Assembly (NCBI GenBank): GCA_036563805.1 | Contig: DATCLS010000045.1 | Span: forward strand, 29,824-93,823 | DNA from: DATCLS01 sp036563805 | GTDB taxonomy: Bacteria; Actinomycetota; Acidimicrobiia; Acidimicrobiales; VFJN01 | Direction: 5' to 3' | DNA: 64,000 nt | Shown here: piece after piece, positions 28,439-36,909 of the stretch | Numbering within the stretch: the first letter of the stretch is position 1 | Layout: each line of letters opens with the position of its first letter | Made by a program: the position numbers and the translations under genes | The notes under the pieces: generated by a model | Databases searched by the model: none | Told to the model about the DNA's origin: nothing | What the model saw: the letters and a program-made list of their open reading frames with translations, nothing else

Positions 28439-30399
28439 GTCCCCCTCCCGGCGGCGAGGTAGCGGCCGAGCGCCATGACCGGGAACGTCAGCCGGTACAG
28501 GTGGTAATTGATGTAGAAGTCGCCGGGGAACCCGGTGCCGGTGAACGGGTCCTCGTCCCACGTGCCGTCGGGCCGCTGGGTCTCGACCAGGAAGGTGACA
28601 CCGCGACGCACGGCCTCCGACGACCGGCGGCCGGCCGCCAGCAGGGCGAGCAGCGCCCAGGCCGTCTGCGAGGCGGTCGAGGCGCCCCGGGCGATCCAGG
28701 CGGGATCGTCGTAGGAGCGCAGGTCCTCGCCCCAGCCGCCGTCGTCGTTCTGGTGGCGCTCGAGCCAGGCGACGGCCCGGTTGATGGCCGGGTCATCGGG
28801 CGTCGCCCCGGCCGCCACCAGGGCGGGGACCGCGGCGCCCGTCCCGTAGACGTGGTTGGCGCCCCACCGCCCGAACCACGAGCCGTCGGCCTCCTGCTCC
28901 GACCGCAGCCACGCCACGGCCTCCTGCAGCCGGCGCCGGTCGGCGGCCGGCTCGTCGGCCAGCATCTCGACGATGTGGGCGGTGACGTCGGCCGACGGCG
29001 GGTCGGTGACCTCGCCGAAGTCGCAGAACGGCAGCGCAGCGCACAGCCGGCTCGTGTTGTCGGCGTCGAAGGCGCCCCAGCCGCCGCCCCGGCTCTGCAT
29101 GCCCTCGACCCAGCGGACTGCCCGGTCGATGGGGCCGGCGACGGCGTCGGCCAGGCCGTCGACGCCGCGGGTGGCCCGCCGCAGCGCCATGACCACCTCG
29201 GCCGTGTCGTCAACGTCCGGGTAGTTGACGTTGGCGAACTCGAACGCCCAGCCGCCCGGGGGCAGCTGCGGCCGGCGGACCGCCCAGTCGCCGGCGACCG
29301 TGACCTCCTGGTCGAGCAGCCACCGGACCGCCCGCTCGAGCGCGGGGTCGCCGGGCGCCACCCCGGCGTCGGCCAGGGCCACGGTGGCGAGCGCCGTGTC
29401 CCACACCGGGGACTGGCAGGCCTCCAACCGGCGCCCCCGCTCGTCGTGGATCGTGAACCGGTCGAGGCCCTCCAGCCCCACCTTCATCACGGGGTGGTCG
29501 AGCGGGTACCCCAGCGCCCGCAGGGCCAGCAGCGAGTACACCCAGGGCGGCTGGATCCCGCCCCACGAGCCGTCGGCCTCCTGGCGGCGCACGATCCACT
29601 GCTCGGCGAGGCGCAGGGCCAGCCGGCGGAGCAGCACCTTGGGCGGCGCCCAGCCGGGCAGCCGCTCGTAGCGCCACAGCACCCGGTCCAGCGCCTGGAA
29701 GCGGCGCTCGGTGGGGGTGGCGGGCGGGCGCTCGGGCGGGCGTCCGCTGAACAGCTCGTCGATGAGGAACGGCAGCGGGCGGGTGAGCTGGGTCCGGTGG
29801 GCGAAGACCACCGTGAGCGGCACGATCGTCTGCCGGGCCCAGCAGGCGAAGTCGTAGATGTTCAGCGGGACCCGGGGGGGCAGCAGCATGACCTCGGGGG
29901 GCAGCGCCGGCAGGTCGTCCCAGTCCCATCGGCCGACGAGCGCCAGCCAGATGCGGGTGAACACCCGGCTGGCCTCGACGCCGCCGGCGTCCACGACGAA
30001 CCGGCGAGCGCGGTCCATGTGGGGCGCGGCGGGGTCGTCGCCGGCCAGGCGCAGCGCCACGTAGGCCTCGATCGTGGTGGACAGGTCGCCGGGGCCGCCG
30101 TGGAACGTCGCCCACGTGCCGTCCTCGCGCTGCTGGTTCCGGATCCAGGTGGCCGCCGCCGCGGTCGTCTCGGGGTCGAGGATGCCGAGCACGTGGCGCA
30201 GCAGCAGGTCCTCGGCGTCCATCGTCACGTTCGTCTCGAGCTCGCCCTTCCACCAGCCCTCGGGCGACTGGAGGCCGAGGAGGTGGTCGCGGGCCCGGGC
30301 CAGGGCCTCGGCCGCACCGGGGACGTCCGGCCCGGAGCCGGCGTCGGGTTCCGCGTCGGTTCCGGTCGCGGTGGCGGAGCGGGGGACTTCGAGCACCAT
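28435..30399 (-). CDS. shc: Squalene-hopene cyclase
   Basis: 654 residues. Cyclises squalene to hopene/hopanol, as a monotopic protein on the inner membrane face. The catalytic acid motif DVDD (395-398) is present, as are repeated QW motifs such as QREDGTW, QEADGSW, QSRGGGWGAF, QNDDGGW and QRPDGTW, and the C-terminal GFPGDFYINYHLYR. Length and order match the bacterial SHC family. The ATG shares one base with the preceding polyprenyl synthase stop, and the stop overlaps the IspH fusion, so translation is coupled throughout. The N-terminal 25 residues are low-complexity. Confidence 0.96.
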   Translation of the reverse strand: MVLEVPRSATATGTDAEPDAGSGPDVPGAAEALARARDHLLGLQSPEGWWKGELETNVTMDAEDLLLRHVLGILDPETTAAAATWIRNQQREDGTWATFHGGPGDLSTTIEAYVALRLAGDDPAAPHMDRARRFVVDAGGVEASRVFTRIWLALVGRWDWDDLPALPPEVMLLPPRVPLNIYDFACWARQTIVPLTVVFAHRTQLTRPLPFLIDELFSGRPPERPPATPTERRFQALDRVLWRYERLPGWAPPKVLLRRLALRLAEQWIVRRQEADGSWGGIQPPWVYSLLALRALGYPLDHPVMKVGLEGLDRFTIHDERGRRLEACQSPVWDTALATVALADAGVAPGDPALERAVRWLLDQEVTVAGDWAVRRPQLPPGGWAFEFANVNYPDVDDTAEVVMALRRATRGVDGLADAVAGPIDRAVRWVEGMQSRGGGWGAFDADNTSRLCAALPFCDFGEVTDPPSADVTAHIVEMLADEPAADRRRLQEAVAWLRSEQEADGSWFGRWGANHVYGTGAAVPALVAAGATPDDPAINRAVAWLERHQNDDGGWGEDLRSYDDPAWIARGASTASQTAWALLALLAAGRRSSEAVRRGVTFLVETQRPDGTWDEDPFTGTGFPGDFYINYHLYRLTFPVMALGRYLAAGRGT

Positions 30400-31424
30400 C
30401 AGAACTCCCTCTCGACGACGAAGCGGGCCAGGTCGATCAGCTCGTCCCGGGCGGCCGGGACGAGCGGGGCCTCCTCCAGCGCCCGGCAGGCGGCGTCGAG
30501 GCGCCGCCGGGCCAGCTGCTCGGTGGCGCGGCGGGCGCCGGTCCGCTCGACCAGCTCGGTGCCGCGGGCGACGGCGGCCTCGTCGAGCGGGCCGTTGGCG
30601 AGCAGCCGGCGCAGCTCGGCGGCCTCGGGGCCGCCCGCCGCCAGGGCGTGGACCACCGGGAGCGACTTCTTGCGGGCGGCCAGGTCGCTGCCCCGGGGCT
30701 TGCCCGTCCGCTCGGGGTCGCCCCAGATACCGAGCAGGTCGTCGGCCGCCTGGAAAGCGACGCCCAGCTCGGCTCCGTACCGCCGCAAGGCCTCGACCGC
30801 GTCCGGCGGCGCCCCGGCCAGGCAGGCCCCGACCACCGCGGCGCCGGCCAGCAGGGCGCCGGTCTTGCCGGCCACCATGGCCAGGCAGTCGTCCACCGAG
30901 ACGTCGGACCGGCTCTCGAACGCCATGTCCTGCGCCTGGCCGCCGATCATGGCCGCGGTGGCGTCGGTCAGCTCGGCGGTGGCGGCCGCCCGGCGAGCGG
31001 CGTCGACGTCGGCGTCCTGGAGCACCTGGAGGGCCAGCGTGTTGAGGGCGTCGCCCACCAGCACGGCGCTGGCCACCCCGTACAGGGCCCAGACCGTGGG
31101 GCGGTGGCGGCGCTCGCGGTCGCCGTCCATCACGTCGTCGTGGAGCAGCGAGAAGTTGTGGACCAGCTCGATGGCGACGGCGCCGGGCACGGCCGTGCCC
31201 GCGTCGGCGCCGGCCGCCTCGGCCGCCAGGACGGCGAGCGCCGGGCGGACCCCCTTGCCCCCGCCCCCGGGCGTCGGCGCGCCGTGCTCGTCGCGCCAGC
31301 CGAGGTGGTAGGCGGCGACCGGCCGCATCTCGGGATCGAGCCGCTCGACCGCGGCCACCAGTGCCGGGTGGACCAGGTCGCGGGCGCGGCCCAGCACGCC
31401 GGGCACGGACGTGACGGTGCTCAT
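30399..31424 (-). CDS. Polyprenyl diphosphate synthase (probable farnesyl/geranylgeranyl type)
   Basis: 341 residues of the trans-isoprenyl diphosphate synthase family. The first aspartate-rich motif is DDVMD (96-100), preceded by Leu-Leu-His; the second reads FQAADDLLGIWGD (Asp228, Asp229). GGQAQDMAFE and KTGALL are also typical. Its place between hpnE and shc, as in actinomycete hopanoid clusters, points to farnesyl diphosphate supply for squalene synthesis; chain length cannot be settled by eye. The ATG overlaps the hpnE stop by 4 bases. Confidence 0.92.
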   Translation of the reverse strand: MSTVTSVPGVLGRARDLVHPALVAAVERLDPEMRPVAAYHLGWRDEHGAPTPGGGGKGVRPALAVLAAEAAGADAGTAVPGAVAIELVHNFSLLHDDVMDGDRERRHRPTVWALYGVASAVLVGDALNTLALQVLQDADVDAARRAAATAELTDATAAMIGGQAQDMAFESRSDVSVDDCLAMVAGKTGALLAGAAVVGACLAGAPPDAVEALRRYGAELGVAFQAADDLLGIWGDPERTGKPRGSDLAARKKSLPVVHALAAGGPEAAELRRLLANGPLDEAAVARGTELVERTGARRATEQLARRRLDAACRALEEAPLVPAARDELIDLARFVVEREF

Positions 31425-32974
31425 AGGGCGACCTCCTCGGGCTCGTCGGGGCCGTCGGGTGGGATGGGCGGGCGCGACGGGCGGCGTGCGGCCGGCGCGC
31501 CGGGTGCGGCCGAAGCCGGGGGCTGCGGGGACGGCGCGACGGGCGTGGCCGGTGCGGGCGGGCCGAACGGCTCGGGCAGGTTGCGGGTGTGGCCGGCCGC
31601 CACCAGGGCATGGTGGGCGGCCGTGCGGCCGCTGCGCACCGCCCCCTCCATGGTCGCCGGCCACCCGGTGTCGGTCCACGCCCCGGCCAGCACCAGGCCG
31701 GGAACCGCGGTCAGGCACGGCAGCCGGGCCGAGCGGCACCCGGGCCCGCCCCGGAACGTCGCCGCCGGCTCGCGGGAAACCAGGCAGTCGACCACCCGGG
31801 CCTCCCGCGCCCGAGGGAACACCCGCGCCAGCGCGGCGAGCGTGCGGGCCTTGAGGGCGTCGCCGGCCAGGCCCATCTCGGCGTCGGCCGCGCTGAGCGA
31901 CACGGCCAGGTACTGGCCGTCGCAGGGGTCGAGCCCGGCGCCGGCCGTGCGGTCGAACACGAACTGGACGTCGGGGTCGATCGACGCCGCCATCGGCAGG
32001 TCGGTGACCGGCCGGTCGTAGATCACGTGGACGTTGACGATCGGCGACACGCCGAGCCGGGTGCCGGCGTCGGCCGGTACGGGCAGCCCGGCGACGTCGG
32101 CCAGGGCGGAGTGGGGGACCGCGACGATCACGGCGTCGGCCGGGTGCTCGGTGCCGCCGGCGGCCACGGTGAAACGGGCGCCGGCCGGGTCGGCGCTGTC
32201 GGCGGGCAGGCCGGTGGACGGGCCGGCCGACCCGATCGACGGATCCGCGTAGCGGATGGCTCCGACCGGGGCGCCGGTCACGACCTCGACGCCGGCGGCC
32301 TCCAGAGCCCGGCGCCCGGCCTCGCCGTGGAGCTGGCCGAGCGGCACCCGGGACCAGCCGATGTCGGCGGCCGCGGCGTCGGTCAGCAGGCCGGTCCGGA
32401 ACACCATGGCGGCCAGGGCGAGCGACGCCTCCCGGGCCGGGAGGTTGACGGTTGGCCGGCAGATCAGGTCCCACAACGCCCGCTGGGCCTCGGGCGACTG
32501 CCCGCGGCGGGCGAGCCACTCGCCGAACGTCTGCTGGTCGCTGGCCTCGGCGTCGGGGTCGACGCCGCGGAGGGCCAGCGCGGCCGGCAGCAGCCGGAGC
32601 CGGTCGCGGAGCCGCAGGTGGCGGTAGGCGAGCAGCGAGCGGCCCAGGTGGGCGGGCGCCGGCAAGCCGCTCCGCCGGAGCCGGGCGACCCGGCCGTCCG
32701 GCCCGAGGACGGGCACGTCGAGCCGGGGCTGGAGGTCGACCTGGCCGGCGACGCCCAGCCGCTCGAGGAACGCCGTGTAGGCCGTGCAGCAGCGCAGGAA
32801 CACGTGCTGGCCGTTGTCGAACCACAGCCCGTTGTGGCGGAACGACCAGGTGGCGCCGCCCAGGCGCCGCCGGCGCTCGACGAGGGTCACCCGGGCGCCG
32901 GCGTCCGCGGCCGCCAGCGCCGCGGCCATCCCGGCGAGCCCGCCGCCGACGACGCAGATCCGCCCCCGGCTCAC
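31421..32974 (-). CDS. hpnE: Hydroxysqualene dehydroxylase HpnE
   Basis: 517-residue FAD-dependent amine-oxidase-fold protein that reduces hydroxysqualene to squalene, the last step of the HpnCDE route. The N-terminal dinucleotide-binding motif VVGGGLAGMAAALAAADAG leads to LVERRRRLGGATWSFRHNG. FDNGQHVFL and the C-terminal LVLAGAWTDTGWPATMEGAVRSGRTAA close the FAD site. The last about 45 residues are Pro/Ala-rich. The GTG start overlaps the hpnCD stop as GTGA. Confidence 0.93.
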   Translation of the reverse strand: MSRGRICVVGGGLAGMAAALAAADAGARVTLVERRRRLGGATWSFRHNGLWFDNGQHVFLRCCTAYTAFLERLGVAGQVDLQPRLDVPVLGPDGRVARLRRSGLPAPAHLGRSLLAYRHLRLRDRLRLLPAALALRGVDPDAEASDQQTFGEWLARRGQSPEAQRALWDLICRPTVNLPAREASLALAAMVFRTGLLTDAAAADIGWSRVPLGQLHGEAGRRALEAAGVEVVTGAPVGAIRYADPSIGSAGPSTGLPADSADPAGARFTVAAGGTEHPADAVIVAVPHSALADVAGLPVPADAGTRLGVSPIVNVHVIYDRPVTDLPMAASIDPDVQFVFDRTAGAGLDPCDGQYLAVSLSAADAEMGLAGDALKARTLAALARVFPRAREARVVDCLVSREPAATFRGGPGCRSARLPCLTAVPGLVLAGAWTDTGWPATMEGAVRSGRTAAHHALVAAGHTRNLPEPFGPPAPATPVAPSPQPPASAAPGAPAARRPSRPPIPPDGPDEPEEVAL

Positions 32975-34896
32975 CCGCCCTCCCCGCGGCGCGGGACGAG
33001 CGAGCCGAGGGCGACCGTCAGCTTGCGGGCGGTGGGCAGCGAGACCCGACCGCGCAGCACCGCCGCCGGGTCGCGCTCGATGGCGTCGAGCAGGCCGCGG
33101 TAGATGCCCGCCATCGCCCCCACGCAGGCGCGGGAGCGGTGGTCGAGGTGCGGGAGGAGCCGCAGGCCCCGGTCGTACCACTGGCGGGCCCGCTCGGCCT
33201 CGAACGTGACGAGCGCGGCCAGCCGGTCGCGGGGCCCCGAGGCGTCGGGGGCGCAGCCGAACCGGGCCAGGTCGGCGGCGGGAAGGTAGACGCGCCCGAG
33301 GGCGTCGCGGTCCTCGAGCACGTCGCGCAGGACGTTGGTGAGCTGGAGCGCCACCCCCAGGTCGTCGGCCAGGGGTGCGGCCTCGGCGGGCCGGGCGGCG
33401 CCGAAGATGGCGAGCGACAGCCGGCCGATCGAGCCGGCCACCTGGCGGCAGTAGACGACCAGCTCGTCGAAGGTCGCGAAGCGGGGCACGAGCGCGGGCG
33501 CGCCGGCATCGCTCGCACCGTTGGTGGACACCCCGTCGGCGGGGGCGCCGGCGTGGGCGGCGTGGGCGTGGGCGGTGCGGGCGTCGGCCTCGACATCGCA
33601 GCGGCAGCCGTCGAACAGGTCGCCGAGCGCGTCGAGCGGGAGCGGGTAGCGGGCGAGGACGCCGGCCAGGCCCACGAGGATCGGGTCGGACGGCTCGGCG
33701 GCGGTTCCGGTCGCCACTGTGGCCTCGACCCGGCGGCGCAGCGCCGCCAGCTCGGCCAGCTTGGCGGCGGGCTCGCCCGGCTCGTCGACGATGTCGTCGA
33801 TGCGGCGGGCCAGGGCGTACACGACGTTCATGGCCGCCCGCTCCGGCGGCCGGAGCAGGGCGATGCCGTAGGCGAAGTTCTTGGCCTCCCGCCGGGTGAT
33901 GGCGGCGCACGCCCGGTAGGCGGCCTCGAGGTCGAGCCCCCCGGCCCCCTCCGCCCCGCCGTCGGCGCCGTCCTCCGGACGGCGGGAGGGGGGCCGACGC
34001 GGGGAAGGGCGCGCGGCGAGGAGGGCGGCGGCATGGCGGGCGACGCGGGCCGGCGCCGGGCGGGCCCGGTGGGCCAGGGTGTCGTAGCCGGCGGCGGCGA
34101 TGGCGTCGGCCGCCGCCAGGCCGCCCGCCACGTACCCGGCCACGGCCACCCGCGCCCAGCCTCGCAGCGACCGCACCAGCGGCGCCCCGGCGCCGAGCAG
34201 CTCCCGGGCCCGGGCCAGCTCGTAGGCCACGGCGGCCCGCAGCCCGGGCGTCGCCGAGCGGGCCGTCAGGTCGGCGTCGCCGACGCCGAACCGGGCGAGG
34301 TCGTCGGCGGGCAGGTACACCCGGCCGGCCCGGGCGTCCTCCCCCACGTCCTGCAGGTGTTCGACCACCTGTAGCCCGGTGCAGACCTGGTCGGACCACG
34401 CCATCCGCTCGGGCGTCGCCGCCCCGGCCAGAGCGAGCACGGCCCGGCCCACCGGATTGGCCGACAGGCGGCAGTAGCCGAGCAGGTCGTCCCAGTCGGC
34501 GTACCGGCGGACCCGCTGGTCCATCCGGTTGGCCTCGATCAGGTCGAGGAACGGCGCCGCGGTCACGTCGGTGGTGGCGATCACCCGGGCCAAGCGCGCC
34601 GCCACCGGGTGCACGGCCCCGGCCCGACCGGCGGAAGCCTCCCCGGCCGCAGCGCCGCCGTCGAGCGCCCGCCGCAGCTCGCCCTCCAGCCAGTCGAGGG
34701 CGGCCAGCCGGTCGCCTGCGTACTCGTCGCCGAGGTCGTCGGCCAGGCGGGCGAAGCCGTACACGGCCATCAGCTGCTCGCGCACGGCCGCGGGCAGCAG
34801 CCGGATGGCCACCGGGAAGTTCTCGTGCCGCGCCCGCTCGAAAACGTCCCGCGGCGGGAGCACGGGGGCGTGCGTCTGGGGGGCAGCGAGGGTCAC
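32971..34896 (-). CDS. hpnCD: HpnC-HpnD fusion: hydroxysqualene synthase plus presqualene diphosphate synthase
   Basis: One 641-residue chain carries two squalene/phytoene-synthase domains normally encoded by separate genes. Residues 15-290 are HpnC-like, with LADDLGDE (53-54) and HLQDVGEDARAGRVYLP (183-187). A Pro/Arg/Gly linker (about 292-320) follows. Residues 322-641 are HpnD-like, with ARRIDDIVDE (367-372) and NVLRDVLEDRDALGRVYLP (525-529). All four Asp-rich diphosphate/Mg sites are intact. HpnD makes presqualene diphosphate from two farnesyl diphosphates and HpnC converts it to hydroxysqualene. An Ala/His/Gly-rich insert lies at 440-470. It is first gene of the operon; the GTG has GGAGGCG 7 bases before it. 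Confidence 0.9.
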   Translation of the reverse strand: MTLAAPQTHAPVLPPRDVFERARHENFPVAIRLLPAAVREQLMAVYGFARLADDLGDEYAGDRLAALDWLEGELRRALDGGAAAGEASAGRAGAVHPVAARLARVIATTDVTAAPFLDLIEANRMDQRVRRYADWDDLLGYCRLSANPVGRAVLALAGAATPERMAWSDQVCTGLQVVEHLQDVGEDARAGRVYLPADDLARFGVGDADLTARSATPGLRAAVAYELARARELLGAGAPLVRSLRGWARVAVAGYVAGGLAAADAIAAAGYDTLAHRARPAPARVARHAAALLAARPSPRRPPSRRPEDGADGGAEGAGGLDLEAAYRACAAITRREAKNFAYGIALLRPPERAAMNVVYALARRIDDIVDEPGEPAAKLAELAALRRRVEATVATGTAAEPSDPILVGLAGVLARYPLPLDALGDLFDGCRCDVEADARTAHAHAAHAGAPADGVSTNGASDAGAPALVPRFATFDELVVYCRQVAGSIGRLSLAIFGAARPAEAAPLADDLGVALQLTNVLRDVLEDRDALGRVYLPAADLARFGCAPDASGPRDRLAALVTFEAERARQWYDRGLRLLPHLDHRSRACVGAMAGIYRGLLDAIERDPAAVLRGRVSLPTARKLTVALGSLVPRRGEGG

Positions 34897-34920
34897 GCCG
34901 ATCGCCTCCGTTGGCGCGGT

Positions 34921-34960
34921 CGTACAAGGGATCTGACCCAGCGGTCACGGGACTTGTACG
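34921..34960. promoter_or_regulatory. Inverted repeat in the hopanoid operon promoter region
   Basis: CGTACAAG (34921-34928) and CTTGTACG (34953-34960) are exact reverse complements 24 bases apart, 25-64 bases upstream of the hpnCD start. This is the only plausible promoter region for the seven-gene operon. The two half-sites could bind two dimers or loop. The neighbouring MerR-TetR regulator is the obvious candidate ligand. A clear -35/-10 pair was not identified. Confidence 0.5.
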
Positions 34961-35054
34961 TAACTAAGCGCATGGGCGCGCCGCTGGCAAGCGTGTGCGC
35001 GCCGACCTGGGGCGATGCGCCGCCCCCAGCCCGGGCCGACCGAGGCGCGCCCGG

Positions 35055-35885
35055 TCAGCCGCCGAGGACGGCGCCCATCGCCCGCTGGGCGAGCTGGACG
35101 ATGAGCGCGACCGCCCGGTCCCGGGGCGAGCCCTCCCCGGTGAGCCGCGGCCCGACCCCGTCGACGAACCGGGTGAGGGCCCGGTCGGCCAGGGCCCGGT
35201 GCCCCGGCTGGTCGCGGAGGCTGCCGGCGGCCAGGTCGAGCAGCACCAGCACGCCGGGCCAGGCGGCGGCCAGCAGGACCGGGATGGCGGCGTCCGGCGT
35301 GACGCGGCCGCCGTCGCCCCCCTCCCCCGCCGCGCCGTGCTCCGTCCCGTCGCCCACCGCCCCGCCCGAGTCGGCCGCCCTCGCCACGGCGCAGACCACC
35401 CCCTCCACGACCGACTCGACCGCCGCCGCGAACAGGTCCTCCTTGGACTCGAAGTGGCGGTACAGGCTGCCCTTGGCCGTCCCGGCCTTGGCGGCGACGT
35501 CGGCGACGGTCACGCCGGCGTAGCCCCGCAGGGCGAACAGCTCGACGGCGGCGACGACGATCCGGTCGCGGGTGACGTCCGCGGCGGCGGTCCCGCCGGC
35601 GACGACCGCGTCCCAGGTGTCGCTGTGGAACGCCTCCTCGTCGCCGCTGGCCAGCAGCTCGGGGAGCACGTCGCGGATGGCCTCGAGCGGCAGGCCCCGC
35701 CGCTCCCGCAGCAGCCGGACGAGGCGCACCGCCTGGACGTGCCGGTCGGTGTAGCGGAACCGTTGCGATCCGACCCGTTCGGGCGGCGGCAACAGGCCCC
35801 GGTTGCGGTAGTGGTGGATGGTCGTCGCCGGTACGCCGGTCTTCTCCACCAGCTCACCGAGGGTGTACCGCGCGTCGCCCGTCAT
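35055..35885 (-). CDS. Regulator with MerR-type and TetR-type DNA-binding domains
   Basis: 276 residues. Residues 6-77 form a MerR winged helix: YTLGELVEKTGVPATTIHHY, RNRGLLPPPERVGSQRFRY and a following dimer helix. Residues 105-155 form a TetR HTH: RIVVAAVELFALRGYAGVTVADVAAKA and AKGSLYRHFESKEDLF. The rest is a TetR-like helical ligand domain. Two complete DNA-recognition modules in one chain is uncommon. The gene lies upstream of, and on the same strand as, the hopanoid operon with 158 bases between, and is divergent from degV by 68 bases. The ATG at 35885 is preceded by GGAAGG. Confidence 0.85.
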   Translation of the reverse strand: MTGDARYTLGELVEKTGVPATTIHHYRNRGLLPPPERVGSQRFRYTDRHVQAVRLVRLLRERRGLPLEAIRDVLPELLASGDEEAFHSDTWDAVVAGGTAAADVTRDRIVVAAVELFALRGYAGVTVADVAAKAGTAKGSLYRHFESKEDLFAAAVESVVEGVVCAVARAADSGGAVGDGTEHGAAGEGGDGGRVTPDAAIPVLLAAAWPGVLVLLDLAAGSLRDQPGHRALADRALTRFVDGVGPRLTGEGSPRDRAVALIVQLAQRAMGAVLGG

Positions 35886-35953
35886 GCGGGTACCTTCCGC
35901 GCGGCGGTGGCGCACCCGGACCCCGACGGTGGCCGCCCAGGAGGTCGCGCACC

Positions 35954-36793
35954 ATGAGAACCGTGGTCGTCACCGATTCGAGCGGGTGCCCGGAGCCCGG
36001 TGCCGCGCCCCCTGCCGCCGTGGCGGTGGTCCCGATCATCATCCTGCTGGCCGACCGCCAGGTGCGCGACGACGAGATCGACCCGGCCGTCGTCGACACC
36101 GCCATCGCCCGGGGCGAGCCGGTCAAGACCCGGGCGCCGTCGGTCGTGGACTACCTCGACGCGGTCGAGTCCCGCGACGCCCAGGCGGCGGTGATCGTCA
36201 CCCCGGCCGCCGAGGTCACCGCCATGTGGCGCCACGCCTGCCACACGCCGTGGCTGGCCGACCGGCCGGTGGCGGTCGTCGACTCCCGCACGGCGGCGGC
36301 GGGGCAGGCCCTGGTGGTCGAGGCCGCGGCCCAGGCTGCGGCGGCGGGCAACTCGCTGGCCGACGTGGTGGGCGTCGCCCACGACGCCGCCGCCCGGGCC
36401 CGGGTGATCGGGGCGGTGGGCACGGCCGAGCCGCTCCTGGCGGCGGGCGTGGTGGAGCGCGAGCAGGTCGAGGCGTGCGGCGGGCCCCGCCGGGGCCGCC
36501 GCGACGGGCTGCGGCCCACCGTGTTCGAGGCCCGGCATGGGCAGATCGAGCCGCTGAGGGTGCTCGACGGCGAGGACCCGGTGGACGCCCTGGCCGCCCT
36601 GTACGCCCGCGAGCGCCGCGCCGGCGACCCGGTGGCGTTCACGGGGGCGGGGGCCGGGCCGGACGTCCGGGCCATGGCGGCGCGCCTGGCCGCCCTCACC
36701 GGCTCGAGCCGGGAGCCGGCCGTGTGCAGCCCGGCCATGACGATCCACACCGGGCGCGGGGTGCTGGGGCTCGCCTGGCTGGACCGGGCCTGA
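35954..36793 (+). CDS. DegV family fatty-acid-binding protein
   Basis: 279 residues. It opens with VVVTDSSGCPEP, the usual DegV start (T-D-S-S/T). The second lobe contains VVDSRTAAAGQALVV and the end has SPAMTIHTGRGVLGLAW, matching the G-P-x-x-x-H-x-G-P-G-x-x-G region of the family. DegV/FakB proteins hold a fatty acid, often handing it to a FakA kinase; no fakA is seen here. The ATG follows AGGAGG about 10 bases upstream. It is divergent from the MerR-TetR regulator gene, so the regulator may control it as well. Confidence 0.85.
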   Translation: MRTVVVTDSSGCPEPGAAPPAAVAVVPIIILLADRQVRDDEIDPAVVDTAIARGEPVKTRAPSVVDYLDAVESRDAQAAVIVTPAAEVTAMWRHACHTPWLADRPVAVVDSRTAAAGQALVVEAAAQAAAAGNSLADVVGVAHDAAARARVIGAVGTAEPLLAAGVVEREQVEACGGPRRGRRDGLRPTVFEARHGQIEPLRVLDGEDPVDALAALYARERRAGDPVAFTGAGAGPDVRAMAARLAALTGSSREPAVCSPAMTIHTGRGVLGLAWLDRA

Positions 36794-36909
36794 GCCGGCG
36801 GGGCCCGGGGTCGGGCCCGAGGCGACCGCACCGGGGGCCGGGCCCGAGGCGGCGCTAGCGACGATCCCCACGACTGACCTCCACGTTCGGGATCGAACCG
36901 TAGTGGCGG

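Noticed and set aside
36794..36860. Near-direct repeat GGG(T/C)CGGGCCCGAGGCG after degV
   Set aside because: Two short copies only and GC-biased; may add to termination but not distinctive.
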